NCBI RefSeq assembly: GCF_014385085.1
Contig: NZ_JACRTD010000004.1
Coordinates: forward strand, 1 to 64,000
Direction of reading: 5' to 3'
Length of the DNA stretch: 64,000 nucleotides
DNA from: Youxingia wuxianensis
GTDB lineage: Bacteria; Bacillota; Clostridia; Oscillospirales; Ruminococcaceae
The position numbers and the translations under genes are program-made. Position 1 is the stretch's first letter. Each line of letters begins with the position of its first letter. Shown piece by piece: positions 60,608 to 64,000 of this stretch. Under the pieces are notes generated by a model. That model was not told the origin of the DNA, did no database searches, and saw only the letters and a list, made by a program, of their open reading frames with translations.

Positions 60608-61603
60608 TCACAGTATGCTTACATTCGCAAAGTTGGACTTGCTCTGCCTGCTCTCGTGGCGTTTCTCGCTGTTTTCTGTGCTGTCGGTGGTAGTAACAGC
60701 AGAAATATCCTCAACGGCGATCTCGCTTGTTTCTCGCTGTGAGAGCGTGGAGTTTACACTGTCCTCATGTGGACTTTGCTGTGGAACAGCCGTACTTTCT
60801 GCCTGTTTTGCACATTCTCTCGTAATCTGCTGGTCTACCGCATAAGGAATATACCCCCATCTGCCGCCCACTTCATTTTTCGCTCTTACAGCATTATCCA
60901 CTGATACGCTGGTATCTTGGAAATAGATAGTCCCCGCTCGTTCTGACATATCGCGGCTAACCTGTTGCTCTGCTCTCTCTAACATCTTGTTGCCAATAAC
61001 AGCCGCTTGCATATAAGGCAGTAACTGAGATTGCAGACTATCCAGTTTCGCCGCCTTATCTGCGTCAAAAGCCCTTTCTGCCGCTGTTTTTGCGTTTTTT
61101 GACGCAACCTCATAGCGCACCTTTGCATACTTGCCCACCTCATTGTCAGCAGACAAGAACATAATCGCCCTTGCGCCCTCCTGCGTGTCAATATATTCGT
61201 CTAAAATACAAAGTGACTGTGTAAGGTCGTTCTTTCCCTCGTTCAAAATGCGAGTTTTGATAAGCGTCTGCATAAACTGCAAATCAGCAAGTTCCTTTTC
61301 CGTATAGTTGTATCGAAATCTTGTGTCATTCACTTTGACAATCTTCTGATTGAGTTCTGCAATACACCGATTATTTTCTATAACCGCTCTCTGCACCTTA
61401 GACAGCCACTGTCTATTCAGTTCCCACAAATGCTCCCTATACCATTCGTCTGTGTAGCCGTGGTCTTTCTTTGACTGCTGTAAAGCGGCAAGTGCAGACG
61501 GATAAGGCTTTTCATCAATAAGCCTTTGCAAAGTAGTCTGCTTGCTGGAAAAAAGTTCGCCCTTAAAAAGTTTCCAGCCTTCAACAATAAACTTTTCACT
61601 CAT
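60608..61603 (-). CDS. Unknown element protein (331 residues)
   Basis: The protein is mostly helical with long coiled-coil-prone stretches (NNRCIAELNQKIVKVNDTRFRYNYTEKELADLQFMQTLI) and a disordered Ser/Thr/Glu-rich C-terminus. Its ATG follows GGAGA. It lies between the phBC6A51-type gene and a 62-residue gene in a run that starts with rep, so a role in E2 replication or transfer is likely. No catalytic motif is recognised. Confidence 0.6.
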   Translation of the reverse strand: MSEKFIVEGWKLFKGELFSSKQTTLQRLIDEKPYPSALAALQQSKKDHGYTDEWYREHLWELNRQWLSKVQRAVIENNRCIAELNQKIVKVNDTRFRYNYTEKELADLQFMQTLIKTRILNEGKNDLTQSLCILDEYIDTQEGARAIMFLSADNEVGKYAKVRYEVASKNAKTAAERAFDADKAAKLDSLQSQLLPYMQAAVIGNKMLERAEQQVSRDMSERAGTIYFQDTSVSVDNAVRAKNEVGGRWGYIPYAVDQQITRECAKQAESTAVPQQSPHEDSVNSTLSQRETSEIAVEDISAVTTTDSTENSEKRHESRQSKSNFANVSIL

Positions 61604-61609
61604 AGTTCC

Positions 61610-61798
61610 TTATTCTCCTTTCGCTCTTTCCATCATGTTGCTTGTAGTAACTGTCCTCTCTGCCGAGGGGTAAGGCGTGACAGTACATCTTTTCAACGCT
61701 TCATCAAAAGACAGTTCCTTTCTTTTCTGCCTGTATATACGCATATACTCCCGTCTGCGTTTTCGCTTTAACTCCTCTGGCTTTTTTGGCCGCGCCAA
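61610..61798 (-). CDS. Small basic protein (62 residues), TTG start
   Basis: TTG 61798 follows AAAGGGG by nine bases. The protein begins MARPKKPEELKRKRRREYMRIYRQKRKELS, a strongly basic helix, and lies six bases before the next gene. It probably binds nucleic acid. Confidence 0.55.
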   Translation of the reverse strand: MARPKKPEELKRKRRREYMRIYRQKRKELSFDEALKRCTVTPYPSAERTVTTSNMMERAKGE

Positions 61799-61987
61799 AT
61801 TTTTTCGCCCCTTTCTTTTTTTCGCTGTTTATACTGTTTCGAGTTAAAAATAGTCTGTTTACCCAGCCGCAAGCCTGCGAGCCGTAAACGCTCTATTGTT
61901 ATTACATAACACTTCACCGCCTTTTGCAGACTTCCGCAAAAGCCCCACAGCACAACGGCTTTAGAAAATGCTCCCTAAATGAGAAGC

Positions 61988-62025
61988 GTACAATTTTGCC
62001 CGTTATACACGACGCAAAATTGTAC
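61988..62025. repeat. Perfect inverted repeat over the rep stop codon, possible origin
   Basis: GTACAATTTTGC (61988-61999) and GCAAAATTGTAC (62014-62025) enclose a 14-base loop containing the rep stop. There is no T-run on the reverse strand. A hairpin beside an HUH Rep gene could be its nick site or lead region. Confidence 0.55.
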
Positions 62026-62473
62026 TCTGCCTCTCGATATATTCTGTTGTCTGCGCTATCCGTTCCGCTGTTTTCAAGTGCTGTTTGGAATATTTGCAGT
62101 CTGGATGGCTTTTCCTCATGCTCTCTATAATGCGCTCGGCGCAACTGCTTGCCCCGTAGCCCTCCACCATGATATGAAGGTGCGGCGGTTCGTCTGTGCA
62201 GGGCGTTACCCGCTCGCCGTTGTGTATGCGCTTTTCAGAACAGATAAAGCGTTTCCTGCCGCCCTCGCTCTTTGGCTTGTCATAACCCATTTTGCCGTAC
62301 CACTGTGAACTCGTGACAGATAGGCCGAGCAGAAAGGTTATGTCCTCGTCCTGTTTCTTCTTTAGCCTAATACAAACAGCCCGAAGTCGGTTTAATTCTT
62401 TCTCTGCCTGTTCTACGCTGTCAAACTTGCGAGGGTCGTTCAGAAAATAGGCTGTATCGACTTTCCTGTTCAT
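62003..62473 (-). CDS. Small HUH-type replication initiator-like protein
   Basis: The 156-residue protein contains PPHLHIMVEGYG with an HLH (HUH) metal motif at 98-100 and a C-terminal helix with candidate Tyr residues (CKYSKQHLKTAERIAQTTEYIERQ). Upstream strands (DITFLLGLSVTSSQWYGKMGY) fit the Rep fold. AGGAGGGGG precedes the ATG. It is shorter than typical RCR Reps, so it may be reduced or a distant member. Confidence 0.65.
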   Translation of the reverse strand: MNRKVDTAYFLNDPRKFDSVEQAEKELNRLRAVCIRLKKKQDEDITFLLGLSVTSSQWYGKMGYDKPKSEGGRKRFICSEKRIHNGERVTPCTDEPPHLHIMVEGYGASSCAERIIESMRKSHPDCKYSKQHLKTAERIAQTTEYIERQSTILRRV

Positions 62474-62636
62474 TTCACCCCCTCCTGTTTGCTTGGCGTA
62501 ATACTATTTTACAATCTGAAAAGGGAGAAATAAAGCGGATTTTGCCATATTCCAGCAAGTTCTACGATTACAACAACCGTCCCTCTCATTTTCCTAAGAA
62601 AAAAATAGAGCCGAAAACAGCACCTTGCACAAAAGC

Positions 62637-62670
62637 AAAAAGCAAGCCGCAAATATCTCTGCGACTTGCC
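62637..62670 (-). terminator. Inward-facing terminator at right end of E2
   Basis: GCAAGCCGCA / TGCGACTTGC form a stem with T-run on the reverse strand (GCTTTTTGCTTTT). The remaining bases of 62474-62700 hold the rep promoter region and no gene. Confidence 0.6.
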
Positions 62671-62700
62671 TTTAGACCCATTGAGAATACTGCTTTTTTA

Positions 62701-62733
62701 GCCGTTGATAAACACCGTTGAAATGCAATATAA
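62701..62733. other. attR of E2
   Basis: The element arm GCCGTTGATAAACACCGTTG continues with AAATGC to 62726; it is the imperfect inverse of 50701-50726. Shared TATAA lies at 62729-62733. Confidence 0.7.
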
Positions 62734-63022
62734 AACCAATGATATGTTGCCGCTGGAACTGTCCTTTGAAGATTTTAACGGCACAGAGAAAATTGCTTAT
62801 TTGCCGGACGGACAAAATTTAAGTACTGACGGAATAAATGGCGGTCATGAACCTGCCGTTGGCGATTTGTGTCTCTATGCACCTTGGGGGAATCTCTGTA
62901 TTTTTTATAAGAATTTTCGTTATTCTGATGATCTCTATTCCATCGGTCATATAGACAGTGGCATGGATGTTCTTTCAGGCATGGACGGCAATTTTACTGT
63001 TATGCTGGAAAAAGGGAACTAA
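62729..63022 (+). pseudogene. Flavodoxin-cyclophilin-like lipoprotein, 3' part, split by E2
   Basis: From TAT at 62729 the frame reads YKTNDMLPLELSFEDFNGTE and on to a stop at 63020-63022. It is the missing remainder of a cyclophilin-like domain (LPDGQNLSTDG, GDLCLYAPWGNLCIFY, YSIGHIDSGMD). It has no signal or start of its own and is probably silent. The join to the part at 49830 is exact. Confidence 0.85.
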
Positions 63023-63043
63023 CTGATGTTGAGGAGAAATCAT

Positions 63044-63205
63044 ATGGAATATCGCAATCTACTGAAAGGTAAAAAAATCCGTATGCTGGCTGTTTTACTG
63101 TGCATGGGTTTGGGATTAACCGCTTGCTCTACATCGAAATCCGAAGCAGAGCAGACGGAACATACCAAATCTTTTTTTGCAACGGTACGATGTGATATCT
63201 GGTAG
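63044..63205 (+). pseudogene. Truncated lipoprotein
   Basis: ATG 63044 follows GAGGAGA and encodes a signal with lipobox (MLAVLLCMGLGLTAC) and STSKSEAEQTEHTKS before sequence is replaced and a stop occurs at 63203. It was probably another flavodoxin-type lipoprotein of the cluster, cut off by loss of DNA at the right end of E3. Confidence 0.65.
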
Positions 63206-63449
63206 ATATGGGCAGAAACCGTCAGAACTTGGACAGGGGTTAAAATCCATTACCGAGCGCATCAGTGAAATGGGTATGGGGGAAATGTGCATACGTGAGT
63301 TTATTGATAAGGCGAAATCTTATATGGAGATGCCAAATCCGACACCCAAACTGCTACGGGTATTTATCCGCAGGGTTGAGGTATACGAAAAGTTCGAAAA
63401 TTATTCACGCGCTTGCGGAAACCCAATCGTTATCCGCCTTGTGTTCTAA
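63177..63449 (+). pseudogene. C-terminal remnant of E3 serine recombinase (DUF4368)
   Basis: About the last 75 residues (ISEMGMGEMCIREFIDKAKSYM ... PKLLRVFIRRVEVYEKFENYSR) align with the E1 recombinase end (AFIEKAKRYTA ... LLRLFIRRIEIGERGKKYSRS). The resolvase and recombinase domains are absent. Its 3' end lies about 135 bases from attR, the same arrangement as in E1. Confidence 0.85.
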
Positions 63450-63521
63450 CTGCCCGAACAAAACGGTATGCCTGCCTTAGAAAAGGTTATGTTGCCAATG
63501 CAAATGCCTGTCTAAAAAGCA

Positions 63522-63552
63522 GTAACCGGAAGGCGCAAAGCCTTCCGGTTAC
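63522..63552. terminator. Hairpin at right end of E3
   Basis: GTAACCGGAAGGC and GCCTTCCGGTTAC form a perfect 13-base stem without a T-run, just inside attR. Confidence 0.5.
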
Positions 63553-63557
63553 ATACT

Positions 63558-63607
63558 ACATTCAATTACTCCCTAACAACACGAACCATTTTTCGTCAGG
63601 GTGTTTT
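63558..63607. other. attR of E3
   Basis: Element arm around CAATTACTCCCTAACAAC (63563-63580), proposed core GA 63583-63584, host terminator arm TTTCGTCAGGGTGTTTT (63591-63607). Confidence 0.65.
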
Positions 63608-63609
63608 AT

Positions 63610-64000
63610 TTAAAGTTCCATATCCAGTTCTACCGGGCAGTGATCGCTGCCAAACACATCATCCCGAAGGAGGATATCCTTTACTGCGTCTTTTATCCGC
63701 CGGGAAACGATAAAATAATCGATACGCCATCCCGCATTGTTGGCCCGGGCGTTAAAACGGTAAGACCACCAGGTGTACCTGCCGGTAGTTTCAGGGTATT
63801 TGTCCCGAAATACATCGATAAATCCGCTTTCCAGCAGCTGGGTCATTTTCGCCCTCTCCTGATCGGAAAATCCCGCGTTTCCCCGATTGGTTTTCGGATT
63901 TTTCAGGTCGATCTCCTCATGGGCAACGTTTAAATCCCCGCAATAGATCACCGGCTTTTTTTCGTCCAGCCCCAGCAGATATTCCCGCAGAGCGTCCTCC
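63610..64000 (-). CDS. Exodeoxyribonuclease III, C-terminal part
   Basis: The frame runs off the right edge; the visible 129 residues or so hold YCGDLNVAHEEIDL (Asp/Asn), YTWWSYRFNARANNAGWRIDYFI and the catalytic SDHCPVELD at the end. This is the ExoA/Xth type of AP endonuclease in base-excision repair. Its original terminator, just downstream, is split by E3. Confidence 0.9.
   Translation of the reverse strand, partial: EDALREYLLGLDEKKPVIYCGDLNVAHEEIDLKNPKTNRGNAGFSDQERAKMTQLLESGFIDVFRDKYPETTGRYTWWSYRFNARANNAGWRIDYFIVSRRIKDAVKDILLRDDVFGSDHCPVELDMEL

Larger units (their letters stand above)
50688..62728. mobile_element. E2: 12.0-kb serine-recombinase element nested in E3
   Basis: TATAA is present at both ends (50688-50692 and 62729-62733). 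Joining the flanks through it restores the flavodoxin-cyclophilin gene in frame as a 383-residue product. Just inside, left GCTTTTCAACGATGCTTACC (50701) matches the reverse complement of the right end (62701-62726) at most positions, as expected for two attP arms. Cargo includes two serine recombinases, an HUH-type Rep, an SLH surface protein with an Xre regulator, and several unknown genes. Confidence 0.88.
43153..63582. mobile_element. E3: degenerate serine-recombinase element with redox cargo (contains E2)
   Basis: The intrinsic terminator of exoA is split: arm AAAACACCCTGACGAAA lies at 43129-43145 and its exact complement TTTCGTCAGGGTGTTTT at 63591-63607 (17 of 17). Inside are imperfect inverted arms (GTTCTTAACGGAGAAATATC at 43156 and the reverse complement of CTCCCTAACAAC ending at 63580). 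GA occurs at 43153 and 63583 with the same spacing as in E1. Without the nested E2 it is about 8.4 kb. Only a C-terminal piece of its recombinase remains (63177-63449), so it is probably immobile. Confidence 0.78.

Noticed and set aside
1..64000. tRNA or rRNA genes
   Set aside because: I saw no cloverleaf with CCA-end context or rRNA motif; att sites here are terminators and a coding sequence, not tRNA ends.

Overview
The window looks like a chromosome segment of a gut-type anaerobic Firmicute of class Clostridia. This rests on dense AGGAGG-type ribosome sites, a T-box leader, a CIRCE element, a CcpA-type cre site, several UTRA-domain GntR regulators and large serine-recombinase elements. I cannot name the species.

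Host backbone. Positions 1-9.7 kb hold sugar and amino-sugar catabolism: a fructosamine-type kinase and SIS deglycase pair (frlD/frlB-like), a BtpA/SgcQ protein with an FGGY kinase, and four GntR/UTRA regulators. None of the four regulators starts with ATG; three appear to start with ATT, ATA and ATC. At 9.7-17.4 kb come uxuB-uxuA (hexuronate) under a cre site, pepD, a threonine aldolase, a uridine-kinase-like protein and a beta-CASP metallo-hydrolase. After an integrated element come a second btpA, a tryptophan T-box with an orphan trpB2, and a ribose/allose-type operon (isomerase, rbsB, rbsA, rbsC, rbsK, deoR, ROK kinase). Next are hsp20 with CIRCE, a HAD and a PHP phosphatase, two FrlC-like isomerases, and exoA at the right edge.

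Mobile DNA. I find three nested or separate serine-recombinase insertions whose ends can be read in the sequence. E1 (about 17,435-26,694, 9.3 kb, GC-rich) splits an intrinsic terminator between the beta-CASP gene and btpA2. E3 (about 43,153-63,582) splits the intrinsic terminator of exoA and carries a redox cluster: LysR, MerR, four flavodoxin domains, a DUF4405 membrane protein, cupin and CMD proteins. Only the C-terminal end of its recombinase remains. E2 (about 50,688-62,728, 12.0 kb) sits inside the last flavodoxin gene of E3, and joining its flanks at a shared TATAA restores that reading frame exactly. In all three, the internal ends are imperfect inverted repeats, as expected for the two arms of a serine-integrase attP. 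E1 and E3 share the same GA-centred layout.

How it works together. The backbone is a scavenging genome that imports sugars and Amadori-type compounds and feeds them through kinases and isomerases, with local GntR/DeoR regulators. The two intact elements each bring a DNA-binding regulator next to a large surface protein. E3 brings a secreted flavodoxin and membrane redox set.
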